Shown here: piece by piece, positions 10,963 through 22,136 of the stretch | How the letters are laid out: the number at the start of each line of letters is the position of its first letter | Position numbering within the stretch: the stretch's first letter is position 1 | Assembly (NCBI GenBank): GCA_949317995.1 | Contig: OX439036.1 | Span: 20,434,854 to 20,498,853 of the forward strand | DNA from: Acholoe squamosa | Taxonomy: Eukaryota > Annelida > Polychaeta > Phyllodocida > Polynoidae | Reading direction: 5' to 3' | Length of the DNA: 64,000 nt | Notes under the pieces: model-generated | What the model saw: the letters and a program-made list of their open reading frames with translations, nothing else | The model's database searches: none | Told to the model about the DNA's origin: nothing | Program-made: the position numbers and the translations under genes

Positions 10963-12459
10963 TAGAGCCGTGAAACCGGCCGCAGTTTGCAGATGATAAG
11001 TGTTGGCCCCACTACTTAGTGGCAAATCCACTAGTTTCTGTCTAAAAATTATAGTCCGATTTACATGCTGTAAAATTTCATAATGATGGTTTCATTGAAA
11101 GGAAATTGCCCAAATCTGCACATGATTTCAGGTATAGTTTTAGGACACAATTGGTGCCAAAGGGAGAATGGGCCAACTCCTGGTCTAATAGGATAGCAGC
11201 CAAGCCTAAAAGGGCAAAAAGATCCAACCAGTCTCCAGCCTGACCCAAAAGAAAGAGAATAGCCAAGATTGGGCACACCATCAGTAAAGGAAGTATGCAG
11301 TGTTGCAGGACCAGGACGGCATTTCTTGATAATGCTAATTAACATCATTGGCAAATAGCCTCCAGTGCTATCTATAATATCAACACCTTAGCTCAGCAGT
11401 ACATAAAGTAATACACAACGCAGCACACTGTCCCTTTATTTCTGACCCTCTGTAAAAAATCGATCAACTCTCCCACATTTTGGGGACTGTGTTGTATAGT
11501 ATAATCTCTCTCTGTTTCCTGAAGCATTAGCCTGCATACCAAAGTCCCAATTAATGGTAGTGAGAGGAACGCAGATGAGTTTTACTTTTTGTACACCCTG
11601 ATTGGAGCAAAGTGAGGAAAAATGCAAAATATCATTGATCTTTTTTGAGTAAAAAGTGACTTGGGCCAATTTTTCATGGGGAAAAAATGGTGGTAAAATT
11701 AGGGACATATTTTGATGCATCATTGGCAACTTTCCGGTTGTCATGGCTTCATCGAGACTAGAAATTGCCAAAATCACTGCAATTGTTACTTTAGGTTTCC
11801 ATGGCAACATGAAAGAACACCTTTTCCTAAACGTGTAATTAATGATACCTCAGATAGTTCTTTGAAATATCTAAAGGATGCAACCTTTTATATCTCAATA
11901 GATGCATATTTGGCAGAAATACCTTAATTTAAAATTTGTTAAGATTATATGGTATTGATACCTACATGCTATATCAATGGGGTCATATTTCAATAACTGA
12001 GGCACATCTTTTTTTTTTTTTTTTTTGCCGGTTTTGGTTATTATGTCGGGTTATTATGTAAAAGAGGATCAGTACAAGATGTGAAAATGATGTGATTTAC
12101 TACGAGTTTTGCTAGCTGCGATTACTGCTGACTGATACGAGGTGATATCATTTTTTTTTTTTTGCTGTATGGGGGGGTGGAGGAGGGGGAGGCTTTATTT
12201 ACACATACTTTCTTCTTGGGATAGTTGTGCTATATGTTTGTCATTTTGTCATTCTCTTGGAATATAGATAAAGAATAGTATAGATCTGCTTAATGGGGCA
12301 AGGAATATAATTAACAAAGACTTTCTGGATTTGCATATTCACCAGCAGGGCAATAGATGCATACATTTCTCCACACAAACTGTGTGGTACTGTTCTGAAA
12401 AGCCATCATGGGAAAGGTGTTTCTTATCAGTCGATTAACCTCTCCTGCAAAATTCTTAA

Positions 12460-12640
12460 TTGATCTGCACATCAGCTTATCTACACATTATACCCGGTAT
12501 CTAGGCTTCTACACTGGAAAGCCTGTATTGTATGCATAACATGAAATGTCTTTCCTGATTCCATCTAATGCCAGGCTGGAGGGCAAGCTAGCAGATTTCA
12601 CCATATAATGTCTACATTTCTTATCTTAAAGCATAATATT
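12460..12640 (+). repeat. Diverged dispersed repeat (copy 1)
   Basis: Shares ordered blocks with 14920-15125 in the same orientation: atcagcttatct, aagcctgta, aatgtctttcct, tctaatgcca, tagatttcttatct-type endings. Nature unknown. Confidence 0.6.
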
Positions 12641-13414
12641 GGTGAATACATCAGGCTTTTTGTGCCACCGGGAGCTGTTCATATGATACATGTAAGTGAT
12701 ATAAGAAATCCAAATGGAATGGCCGGAGAGGGAGCCTACTCCCCCCCCCCCCCTCGATAGGGAGGCATATTGAAAATGCGTCTCCTGGTGCAAATATGAA
12801 TGTGAATCTACTTACCGAGGACAGCAAAGTGGACGGTAGCATATCTCAGCTGACTCTTCAATCATGTGAGAAGGACATAAGAACAGAAAAGAAGGTGTCC
12901 CCACAGCCCTAGACCCCAATTTCGTTTTTCCAATAGGCATTGCATGGTATTGAGTGTGAATTTTGATATCACTCCCATATAGTAGAACAACAATGGTATA
13001 TTTATACAGAAAATGTGACTGAGGATGTTCCCGTGCTCCCAATGCTTTTGAACACATTACATGAATCTTTATATCCAAATCTAAGAAACATCTTTTTTTT
13101 GCTGGATATTTCCCTCCTTTGCTGATTTGGAAATTCAGAGCATCTTGAAAATGCTTCTCCTGGGAAACTGTGTGCTCAAATGGTCGTGGTGGCATACTCT
13201 GCCTCAGACACCATAGTGGATGGATGGAATATTACCAGACCACCCCCAGGTTTGGCGTGAGCTGCTGCGTTTTGAAATATAACCAGGAGTTCCTCAGAGG
13301 TATAGCTGTCCCTCCCTGTTGGGTGCTTGATCATACAGTCAAGGTGTGAGAGGCAATGACAGGGGCAGGTGGATAGAGACCATCGCATAATGATATATCC
13401 ATCTACAGCATTAC

Positions 13415-14288
13415 TTAAGGTGGATCGCTACCATTGAATCAAAGATCCTAGCTTTTCTTCATTTTTCTCCCAGAGGTACAGAAAAACATCTAGAATAAGA
13501 ATATAAAAGAAAAGATGGGGGTCCGGAGCTACTTTATTTTCTACAGATTTTTGAAAAATAAAAGTATTTTAATCTTCACATAGAAATAAGAGAAAATGTG
13601 TCTCAGATATTTTTCTGTCATAAATATGTAATACAGAGATATGATACCTCGCATGGTGAATGATCTGATATCCTTATTTATTAAGAATTTTTTTAACTCC
13701 ATAACTTGGCATTCTGGGTAAATTTCTCATTTTTCGGAAAAGAGAGGGGTAAATCTTTTATTATTTCATAACCACAACAAATAAAATTCATATTTCCAAC
13801 CACTAGATTTTTCAGAATATTGTTCAGATAATTTGCCTCTGAATAAGAGTAATTTTGATATGGGGCCCCATGCATTATTTTATAGATTTGGCCATTTGAA
13901 TTAAAAAGGTTTTGAAAAAAATAACGAAAATCCATATTTAAAGCATTGCATGATGGGCAAAATATGCAAATCCTTCACTATATGCCCTTGGTTACTGTGA
14001 ATTGCCTAACACTTCTACAGTATTGTCTCCCTATTTTACGGGTTATTATTCTAACATGCAAAAGAACGGTAGATAATGATGTAAAAAAAAATTACATTTA
14101 AATATGACAATATTTCAAAGTGTCATAAAATACATAATTATGATCAAAATTATCCAAAATTTCTTGTGAACATTCAGGGCTAATACAGGTTTGTGCCTAC
14201 AAACGATAATTCAATTCTGATGAAAATGACCCATATGCGCAAGGACCTGCACAGTAGGCTCAAATCCAATAGTAGCAACCCACCTTAA
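13415..14288. mobile_element. TTAA-flanked inverted-repeat element, ~870 bp
   Basis: The left end TTAAGGTGGATCGCTACCAT and the right end (complement TTAAGGTGGGTTGCTACTAT) match in 17 of 20 positions. TTAA sits at both borders, the target duplicated by piggyBac-type transposases. The interior is AT-rich with no transposase. The superfamily is inferred only from TTAA, since the ends do not start with the usual CCC. Confidence 0.65.
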
Positions 14289-14360
14289 GCTGCTCAGGGT
14301 TATTCCAACATCAATAGAGTTGCACTGTAAAAAGTTATTACTGTAATTATCCTTTCCAAC

Positions 14361-14364
14361 TATA

Positions 14365-14438
<74 letters not shown>
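14361..14438. repeat. (TA)n microsatellite
   Basis: About 78 bp of TA with a single interrupting G near 14370. Confidence 0.97.
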
Positions 14439-14439
<1 letters not shown>

Positions 14440-14919
14440 CATGACTAAATGGATGAAAGTTTCAATTTCAAAAAATGCCTTCAGCCACGCCTGTGGGCTA
14501 TCTGGGCTCATAGGAGAACAATTCTTGATAGAAAATGTGGCCTAGCACCAAGTATTAGGGGCAATTGGCTCCCGTGCCAGCGTTTTTATTTACCCCTGTT
14601 TACTATAGTATAGGAATAGTGATTTTTGTCAGAGTCAATAACTAATACACCATGTCCCTGGCCTATTTACAAGGAATCAGTCTGATAGGAGCTGAAGGTA
14701 AACATCATTGGTGTCATTTGATTGGAATATGGGTTGAAGAATATGCATTATGGAGCATGGAATATAGGACTGATTATTTGAATCGATATGCATTCTTGTT
14801 TGTAGGACAATAATACATTTCTCTGTACCAAATGTGTAGCTGTCTGGGAAATAACAGCCCGCAAAGTTGTTATTGGAGAAGTGTGCATCTTCAGACAATG
14901 ATCCTCCTCTGTAACGTTC

Positions 14920-15125
14920 CTAATGTGTTTGTATATCAGCTTATCTGTGTATATGGATTATTATAATATACAGTGAGCGTCTACACCTGCAAGCCTGTAC
15001 TGCAGTAATAGCATAGAACACTGTAAAATGTCTTTCCTAATTCATTCTAATGCCAAGCAGGGGGTCTGGCTAGTGGGCTGCACTTTGTACACACATGTCT
15101 AGATTTCTTATCTGAAGGCGAAATA
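14920..15125 (+). repeat. Diverged dispersed repeat (copy 2)
   Basis: Partner of 12460-12640, 2.46 kb downstream in the same orientation, with small indels. Confidence 0.6.
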
Positions 15126-16461
15126 TTTCTATGAAAGCAACAAAACCTTTGTGTCAGCAGGGGCCTTCTTCTGTTTAAAAACAGGAATCAATAACAAATT
15201 AGTTTATATTCCGTGTTTCTAAATAGGTTTTCAAGAGAATATGATAACCTAGCATATGTGCAAAAGATTATTAAACTACTATTTTGGTAAACAATTTTTG
15301 GTATTTCGTAGTAGGCTTTCAAGATTATCTTTGAACTTTCAGTGTGATTTAAGATAAACTTTTACGACTTCCATTAGCTAGAAAAGCTATTTTGGTCAGA
15401 GCCAAAGAGGGGTGAATGATATATGAAACCGTTTGGAAAAAAAAAAATATTTCTTGAATATAACAGATCAGGGTATAAGTCGATTTTGTTTTCGGTCAAT
15501 ATATATAGGAGTCGAGAAATGAAAAAAAATATATATATATTCATTCATTACACTTTTATAAAGGTAACTAACATTTGTATATTCAAGAATATTGGAAAAA
15601 CATGGTTCTAAATTCATTGAATCACGTTAGTTGACCTCAATGGGTACGATGGGGAAACTTGTAGAAAATAGTAAGTTATTCAAAAGGAAATATTGAAGTC
15701 GTATATGATCACAGAGTAACAATTGAAAAATATTAGATTTCAATGCCATCTTAAACTTGTAGTAAACAATCTTTTATTGTAATAACTGGTAATTTATTTT
15801 CCAAGGCAGTTTTAAAAAAAAAAGTTATACATTTTAGAGTATTCTAAATGATAATGTTGAAATGATCACCAGGTCTGAGCAACTACCTGAATCACACCCC
15901 GGTTGGAAATCATAGACCATGCATGTTCATGTTTCCTGCAGTTCTTCATTGTTATCCGTTAGGCAAGACCCTCAAGGACAGAGTACCTGAAGTAACACCA
16001 TTTTCGTTAGGCCCAACTCGTGGCCTTCAATGTCTAGCCGTTTACATAAGGTTTATTACAAGGATCAATTGAGCCACAGACTCAGAAGTCTGTGGCATCT
16101 AATCCTCTTCCATTTGATTGTTTAGTCTATAGTATACCAAGGAGAGGTGTACAGAGGGTATTAGCACACAGTCATATCATTTATCAATGTTTATAGAAGT
16201 GATGTGGGGAAGGTAAGAGTTCCCCCAGACTTCTTCCTGCACCTGCCATAGCATATAAGGGGCTACAAAAGGCAACATCGATGTTTTTCTATTGCAAGAT
16301 GCATAATTATGAGTCATTACACAGTAGAAGAGGTGACTAAAGCATGGGACAAAGAAGGCATGGATCATAGCTCAACCAAATTACCTACTATGAATAATGT
16401 ATTACCTGCACTTCAATGTCTGTAAAAGTCTCATTGGTATCAGCCTCCTTGGCTCTATCTG

Positions 16462-16465
<4 letters not shown>
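15126..16465. other. AT-rich non-coding sequence
   Basis: No domain-bearing ORF, no repeat partner and no RNA gene recognised. Confidence 0.5.

Positions 16466-16530
<65 letters not shown>
16466..16530. repeat. (TA)n microsatellite next to the Ngaro-like element
   Basis: About 65 bp of TA directly 5' of the retroelement sequence. Confidence 0.97.
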
Positions 16531-16532
<2 letters not shown>

Positions 16533-16602
16533 CCCAGGTATATTTTTATAATTAATGAGTGATACGTTGGTACTACTTTTCTCCAGGACGCATGGTTTTC
16601 TA

Positions 16603-16637
16603 TGACGTCACACATAACAATTCCTCCAGTATATAAG
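16603..16637 (+). promoter_or_regulatory. CRE-like site and TATA box upstream of the Ngaro gag ORF
   Basis: A perfect CRE palindrome TGACGTCA (16603-16610) lies 20 bp before TATATAAG (16630-16637). The gag-like ATG is at 16769. The arrangement looks like a pol II promoter inside the element's 5' repeat. It is a sequence match only; activity is not shown. Confidence 0.5.
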
Positions 16638-16768
16638 CTCCAGCAGTTGAACTAACGGTCAATTGACTTCATATGCTCGGAAAGCATACGCCCCGCTGGG
16701 TGGTGCTGGAAATTTTAAACTGTTTTTTTTCAGTTTAGTCGAGTTAATACGGTATCTACCCCTACACT

Positions 16769-17191
16769 ATGGGTAGAAAAGGAGCTTATGGTGGCGGACC
16801 AAGGTCTAAAGGCAAGAAATCTCCTGAAAAAGTGAAAAATATAGCCAATTCTAGGAATTCAAGCGGTGTGAGATCAAATAGGGCTAGCCAGGAGCTATCT
16901 TCCTCGAATGCTACAGAGGTTATATTGGACTCAACCGTTGACCAGACGATTGGAGAGTTGGAGGATCGTACTACTCGTATGGAACAGCAGTTGGCTGATA
17001 TCAAGTTCCTATTGGAGGGGCAGGCGCTGAACCGAACAACTACTACAACAGCGGGTGGCGAGACGAAGATGGATCGTACACGTGGTGGTGTTTGTAAACA
17101 TTCTTCTAGCGACGCAGTAACCAAGCAATGGGGGCGTGGCAGACAACGGTCACCAGACTACTGCGGGCTCTATAGCAACAGGAAGATGTGA
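16769..17191 (+). CDS. Gag-like ORF1 of the Ngaro-like element
   Basis: 140 codons begin MGRKGAYGGGPRSKGKK, a basic glycine/lysine-rich start. A likely coiled coil follows (about residues 60-90, ELEDRTTRMEQQLADIKFLL). No zinc knuckle is seen. The stop TGA after KM is followed in the same frame by a Ser/Arg-rich tail to a TAG at 17312-17314. The TGA may therefore be a decay mutation in a longer gag. Assigned by position and composition, since gags of this order are poorly conserved. Confidence 0.55.
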   Translation: MGRKGAYGGGPRSKGKKSPEKVKNIANSRNSSGVRSNRASQELSSSNATEVILDSTVDQTIGELEDRTTRMEQQLADIKFLLEGQALNRTTTTTAGGETKMDRTRGGVCKHSSSDAVTKQWGRGRQRSPDYCGLYSNRKM

Positions 17192-17324
17192 CGCCATCTT
17201 GGATCCACGAGCCGGTCTTCATCTTACCGTAGCATTTCGTCAAATTCCTCAACATCTACTAGTTCAATCTCTTCTAGAAATGGTCGTCGTCAAGGATTAG
17301 GATTTTGTTCTTAGGCAGGATCCT

Positions 17325-18206
17325 ATGTTAAAATCTGATGTATTGGTGCCTGGTTTTAATATAGTACATACAGTAGATCCTCCTGAGCCCCCCGTTTCTA
17401 TCATTTCGGGAGAAAATAATAAAAATGATATTAATGAGTCTTGTGAATTTAGCAAGAATCTTTTTATAACCCATAGCGGCCCAGTACAGGGCGAGGTTGA
17501 CCTATTGTTTACAGTGGAGTGTGTTAATAGACCCAGCATCAGGGTTTATGATAGTTGTGTCAATGGTATTTGCAAGTGTGAGCATTTTATCTCTGGTCGA
17601 AAAGCTCAAATTTTACCTTGCAGATTAGCTAGCTATCTAAGGCAGTCAGATATTATTAGTATTAACCAGATAGAATCAGATTTTCTATGGTGTGGTTTTA
17701 CTGAGGGGTTCAAAATAGTTGACCCAGGCTGTGATACAGCCTATGATTGTAAAAATTATAAATCTATTGTAGAAGGTAGGTTCTATAGCGAAATGTGTGA
17801 TATTATCAGGGACGAGTTGTCCCAGGGCTTGGTTACAAAGACAACTTATAAACCCAAGTGTATTCACTCGTTAGGTGGTGTAGAAAAGTCTAATGGTAAA
17901 TTGAGACCTATCACTGATTGTAGTATGCCTGCAGGTATTTCTATTAATAATTTTATGAACACTACATCGAAAAGCTTCTCTTTTAACTTCATAAACACGG
18001 TTATGTGTCAGTTGGATAAAAATGATTATATGTGCGTTGTAGATTTAGAATCTGCCTATGGAAGTATCAATGTGTATGGTCCACATGTGGGCTATCAAAG
18101 TTTCAGTTGGGACTTTGGTAATGAAGAAGAATTTTTTGAGAGCAACCGCTTAATCTTTGGTCTGAAATGCGCCCCATATATTTTTAATAGAATATCTGAT
18201 TTTTGA
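17325..18206 (+). pseudogene. Ngaro-like RT, N-terminal part
   Basis: 293 codons in the +1 frame relative to gag. Recognisable RT pieces are LVTKTTYKPKCIHSLGGVEK, GKLRPITDCS, DYMCVVDLESAYGSI (motif A with Asp), and FGLKCAPYIFNRISDF, the helix before the active site. The frame closes immediately after ISDF and continues at 18203 in another frame. That marks a 1-2 nt indel, so one gene is split in two. Confidence 0.85.
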
Positions 18207-18745
18207 CTGTAGTAGCAAAATTTTATGGTGTTGATAGGATAGTTAATTACCTGGACGATTTTATTATCATTGCTAAAACTGAGGAGGATTGTTTACGTAA
18301 GAAGAATATCCTCATTGAGTGTATGGAATACATGGGTTTCATTGTGTCGAAGGAAAAAGTGACTGAACCTAGTCAAATATGTATATTCCTAGGTATAACC
18401 ATTGACTCCACTAAAATGGAACTTTTCCTTCCCCAAAAGAAATTAGATAAAATGGGTTTGGCACTAAATGAATGCTTAGGAAGGAAGTTTGTATCTAAGA
18501 AGACCCTCCAAAAGATTGGTGGTTTAATGTCTTTCTCTTCACAAGTAGTACGTGGTGGTAGGACCTTCAGCAGAAGACTGTTTGATCTCTGTGCCAGAGC
18601 AAAAGATAGAGGTGTTATTAAGCTAGATGAGGAAACCCAGAAGGATTTGATGTGGTGGAAAGATTTTTGTGGAGTTTTCAACTGTAGGAATATCATTTTG
18701 AATGATAATGAATGTACCCTTATATATTCAGATTCTTCTATATAA
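18203..18745 (+). pseudogene. Ngaro-like RT active-site part and start of RNase H
   Basis: KFYGVDRIVNYLDDFIII contains the YLDD catalytic motif, followed by FLGITIDSTKMELFLP and the thumb/connection. The segment ends LIYSDSSI then TAA. The same frame continues after the stop with GFGAWFG, so the TAA is a nonsense change within the RNase H beta-1 motif (YSDSS). Confidence 0.87.
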
Positions 18746-19234
18746 GGCTTTGGCGCTTGGTTTGGTAAGGATTACCTCTATGGTACTAGGAATGATTCAG
18801 ACCCTATGGTAGACTACTGTCGTCATTTTACTCCTGCGCCTAAGTTAGATAATTTCAAAATTCACCACAGGAATATTAATGTGTATGAACTTTATCCTGT
18901 TATGGTGGGTCTGAAGCGCTGGTTGAAGGAATTTAGTAATACGAGAGTTCACTGTATCACTGATAACTTGGCTATGTTAAATACGGGTAGATCCAAGAAT
19001 AAATTGTGCATGGCTTGGTTAAGAGATATCTTCTGGTTATGTTTTATCCATAATATCAATATATATTCTACATATATTAGGTCAGAGGATAATATCTTAG
19101 CTGACCATTTTTCGAGGTTAAATTATAAAGGTGTTCCTAAAAAATGTAGAAATGTGTTGGGTGAATATAACATGTGTTGTTATGATTGCAGACCTCAAGA
19201 AGTTGGAGAGGAGAAGGAAAAAATTCTTATATAG
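18746..19234 (+). pseudogene. Ngaro-like RNase H domain
   Basis: After the nonsense codon the frame reads GFGAWFGKDYLYG, then NVYELYPVMVGLKRW (helix with the catalytic Glu), VHCITDNLAMLNTGRSK (Asp with DN), and STYIRSEDNILADHFSR, which matches the end of the domain (N-xx-AD-xx-SR). The product would supply RNA removal during reverse transcription. The domain is otherwise intact. Confidence 0.85.
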
Positions 19235-19326
19235 GGGTGTAGCTGTGTCCACTCATAAGACTTGAAGGCAGCAGTTTAGTAGGTACAAAAAATGTTGTAA
19301 AAAATTTGATTTTACCCCTCTTCCGT

Positions 19327-19739
19327 GTTCTCCTTCTCAAGCTTCTTTATATTGTGTATACCTGTCTGATTTTATGAAACCTATTTCAGTCAGGAATTAT
19401 TTATTTGCTGTGTGGTATTACCAGAAATTAAAAGGTTATACTGATTATAGTGGTAATTTTGTGGTAAAGAAAACTCTCGATGGTATAGAGAGGATGTGTA
19501 AGGGGTCTGGTAGTACAACCTACCCTCTGAGTCCTAGCGATATGGTTCAAATTAAATCTAGACTTAATTTGGATTCTCTGGAAGATGTGGTGTTTTGGTC
19601 TGCCATTCTTTTATGTTACCGAGGTGTGTTCAGGGTAGGACACGTAGTGCATTCACCTCATAATTTTTTAAAGAAGAATGTTAAGGTGTTAATTATGCCC
19701 CAGGACCATATGGAAATCTTAGCTATGACCCCCCACTAA
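19327..19739 (+). pseudogene. Tyrosine recombinase (YR) fragment of the Ngaro-like element
   Basis: The frame containing SQASLYCVYLSDFM and KPISVRNYLFAVWYYQKLKGY is the N-terminal SAM-like DNA-binding part. LEDVVFWSAILLCYRGVFRVGHVV carries the first catalytic Arg. The HxxR and Tyr motifs, expected ~130-170 residues on, are absent because the frame and similarity end at 19739. Also read upstream in frame as KKCCKKFDFTPLPCSPSQ, with a TGA a little before. Confidence 0.75.
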
Positions 19740-20310
19740 TGAAATAAAAGATTATTGGTGGTGTAGAGGTATTTCCCTTGCTATTATATGCCCAATGAAC
19801 CGCATGTCCAGTAAATCTTGGAATGACCCACATTTGGCTTACTATAATATGTGTCATAATTATGTTTACCAGTAACCACTAAAAGGGTAGCTAACATTTG
19901 ATTTCTCAGCCTTAAAAAACTAGTTAGTTGATATCAATTGCCGTCTATCCAAATAATGGAAAAGGTGAAAGAGGTCATTTAGGAAAATACATTAAACAAA
20001 CCTTTAACCCAAAGAATCAGTTGGGTGGATTGAATTTTCAAAGATTATGTCGATATTGGCCGAAATGATAGCACTACAGATGAGGTCTCCTTACTTGTAT
20101 TCAACACATGCTCACTATTTCATATTTACCAAGTGTAAAGAAAGACTGAATGAACAAAAACCCTTTATATCATTCAGTTCAAACATTATCTGGTTAAACC
20201 GTCAATGAGAATTCAAAAAGAAGACTAACAGATGAAGTTTATCATTTATCATCCATTAGCATGTTTTACATAAATGCAATGCACTCCCATGCTTCTTTTT
20301 CAGACATCAT

Positions 20311-20930
20311 TTGTGAGGAGGCAAGTTAAAAGGACCGTCCAGAGGCGGGGTTAGTACCAATTATGGCCACCAGTGGACACCACTATGGCCTAAAATGAGG
20401 AAGATATATCAAAAATAGTTATATACTACTTTTTTATGTAGATTACAACAGTCCTAAAGGGAAGTTCCCATTTTTTGAAGAAAACCTTCCAAATTTGGAA
20501 TGTAAATAGAACGTTATTGGGCATTTGGGGGCTGAAATCAGTGCTTATGTTGATATTGATTGCCATAGAAACATTATTTTCACTCAAAATTGAGGAATCA
20601 AAAAAGCCTATTTGTAGCCACACCAATGAGGATCGATGTGGTAAAAAAATGGTAAAAATCTGTTTGTGAGATCAAATTTGATGAGAAAAAAAAATGTGAA
20701 AAATATGACAATTTCCATAATTTGTATAATTATGCCCAATTAAGCATATATCATCTGAGACATCTCATAAAATATACAAGTTAGACCTTATTTGGGATTT
20801 GGTAACCATCTAAGTTCATAGAGCCGTAACTCTAGCAGCGATATTTGCTCATGTAATATATCATTGGAAAGTTCATGGCCTGAATCTAAAAACTGTCTTC
20901 ACCCCTGAGGGACCCTTTTCACTTGGCTAT
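20311..20930 (+). mobile_element. Divergent copy of the GATGAGGGGAAA repeat family
   Basis: Related in order of blocks (ggccac, tttggaatgtaaat, gccatagaaac, gagggacccttttc) to the two copies at 24511-25089 and 27114-27710. The most diverged of the three. Confidence 0.5.
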
Positions 20931-21140
20931 ACACATTTCATCATTGCTAGTGGGAATTTGCCTTGAGGGTAGATCAACCTTGATCCGTCCAGCCCTAGCT
21001 ATTGGCCATGGAAATGGATTCAACTCTTAAAATCTGGTTTGTACAGCGTTTATTTGCAACGTTGAAGCAATTGAAAAAAATGTATATGGCAAGAAATGTG
21101 TGTGCACACCTCAAGGTATGTGGGTGCCTCCAGGTTGGTA

Positions 21141-21602
21141 GCCCTATGGACAGAAATCACGTGTCTCTAGCTTGCACCACTGATGAAATTTGGACGTTGG
21201 TTCTATTGGAATTATAACATCAGTGTTGGCTTTGAAGCAGGTGATTTTCCTTAGGCAACTGCTGTAGTGTCATTTTGAGTCAAATTAGGTATGAGGTCAT
21301 AACATCACAGGCAGCGATGGCAGCTGTCTGTCGGCTGCCGTTGTGCAGTGATAATGAAATCTTTTTAAAAATTTGGAATGAGTTGTGAACCAAATAATCA
21401 TACTCCAAGCTCTAATAGAACTAGAAAGCCAGAGAGGGCTAAGGATACTGTCCTTACACTGTCCATCAGTGACTGTTGGCCATCAGTTGGCATTCAGCTC
21501 ATTTTTTTTAGATATATAGCCTGTCAATCATCAGCCTCCAAGTAGTTGATTACCGTCATCACCGGGCCAGCTCGAGGTGGGTTACAAAGTGTCCATAGGG
21601 GA
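21141..21602 (+). mobile_element. MITE with CCCTATGGACA ends (copy 1)
   Basis: Starts GCCCTATGGACAGAAATC and ends GTTACAAAGTGTCCATAGGG, so the termini are an 11-bp inverted repeat. Related copies are at 57531-57845, 61613-62130 (inverted) and a partial one at 59329-59648. No coding capacity; superfamily unknown. Confidence 0.72.
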
Positions 21603-22136
21603 CAGGTTGGGCTATACTAGTATGGTATTTTCATAATACATAGTGTTTGATTTATTCATGGCTTATAATCTATTTGCATGTAATGGGCCAGGACTTTAGT
21701 TGATGGATGATACCTTTGCTGGACTGGATGTAGGCCATATATGGGTGATTCTTCTCAACTGCCCCACCTTTTGTTTTTGGGGGTATTTTTTGATACATGT
21801 GGCCTTAGAATACAAATTATCTAACTATTCTTCATATTTCTGGTCTCATTTGCAAGAAAACACCTAGGGCTTCAAAAAGAGGGCAAATTTGCGTATGTCG
21901 GACCCATAATTTATTTAGATATAGTGGCCCAAAGTTGGAAAATGGCCTGAAATTGGCTTTGTTTTCAATTTCCGCCTTAATCAAGGCACTACATTATTAA
22001 CCCAACCAGTTACAAACCCCCATAATTTCATCTAATCCTTAGAAGGGGGATCCTATCTAACATTTCCTTGATTTTTGGAGGAGTTATGTCTCAAATTTCT
22101 TTTGCCCTAGCCATTCTTATAACTCGAAAATAGTGA

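Larger units (their letters stand above)
9336..13414. other. Non-coding sequence between elements
   Basis: Apart from the listed TA tracts, an 18-bp repeat and a dispersed repeat, I see no gene. Open frames of up to ~125 codons (9322-9696, 11436-11810, 12812-13195) have no recognisable domain. Poly-T (about 12008-12026 and 12150-12163) and poly-C (12741-12752) runs are present. Confidence 0.5.
16541..19740 (+). mobile_element. Ngaro/DIRS-like tyrosine-recombinase retrotransposon, decayed and 3'-truncated
   Basis: The order gag-like ORF, RT, RNase H, tyrosine recombinase on one strand is that of the DIRS/Ngaro order. No methyltransferase-like domain is visible, which favours Ngaro. The pol region is broken by a frameshift near 18203, an in-frame TAA at 18743-18745, and further breaks near 19235-19374. 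YR similarity ends around 19735, before the HxxR and catalytic Tyr. The 3' split direct repeats that should close the element are not seen. The 5' edge is approximate; a (TA)n tract ends just upstream at 16530. Confidence 0.85.

Noticed and set aside
18373..18696. 107-codon minus-strand ORF
   Set aside because: Shadow of the Ngaro-like RT on the plus strand.
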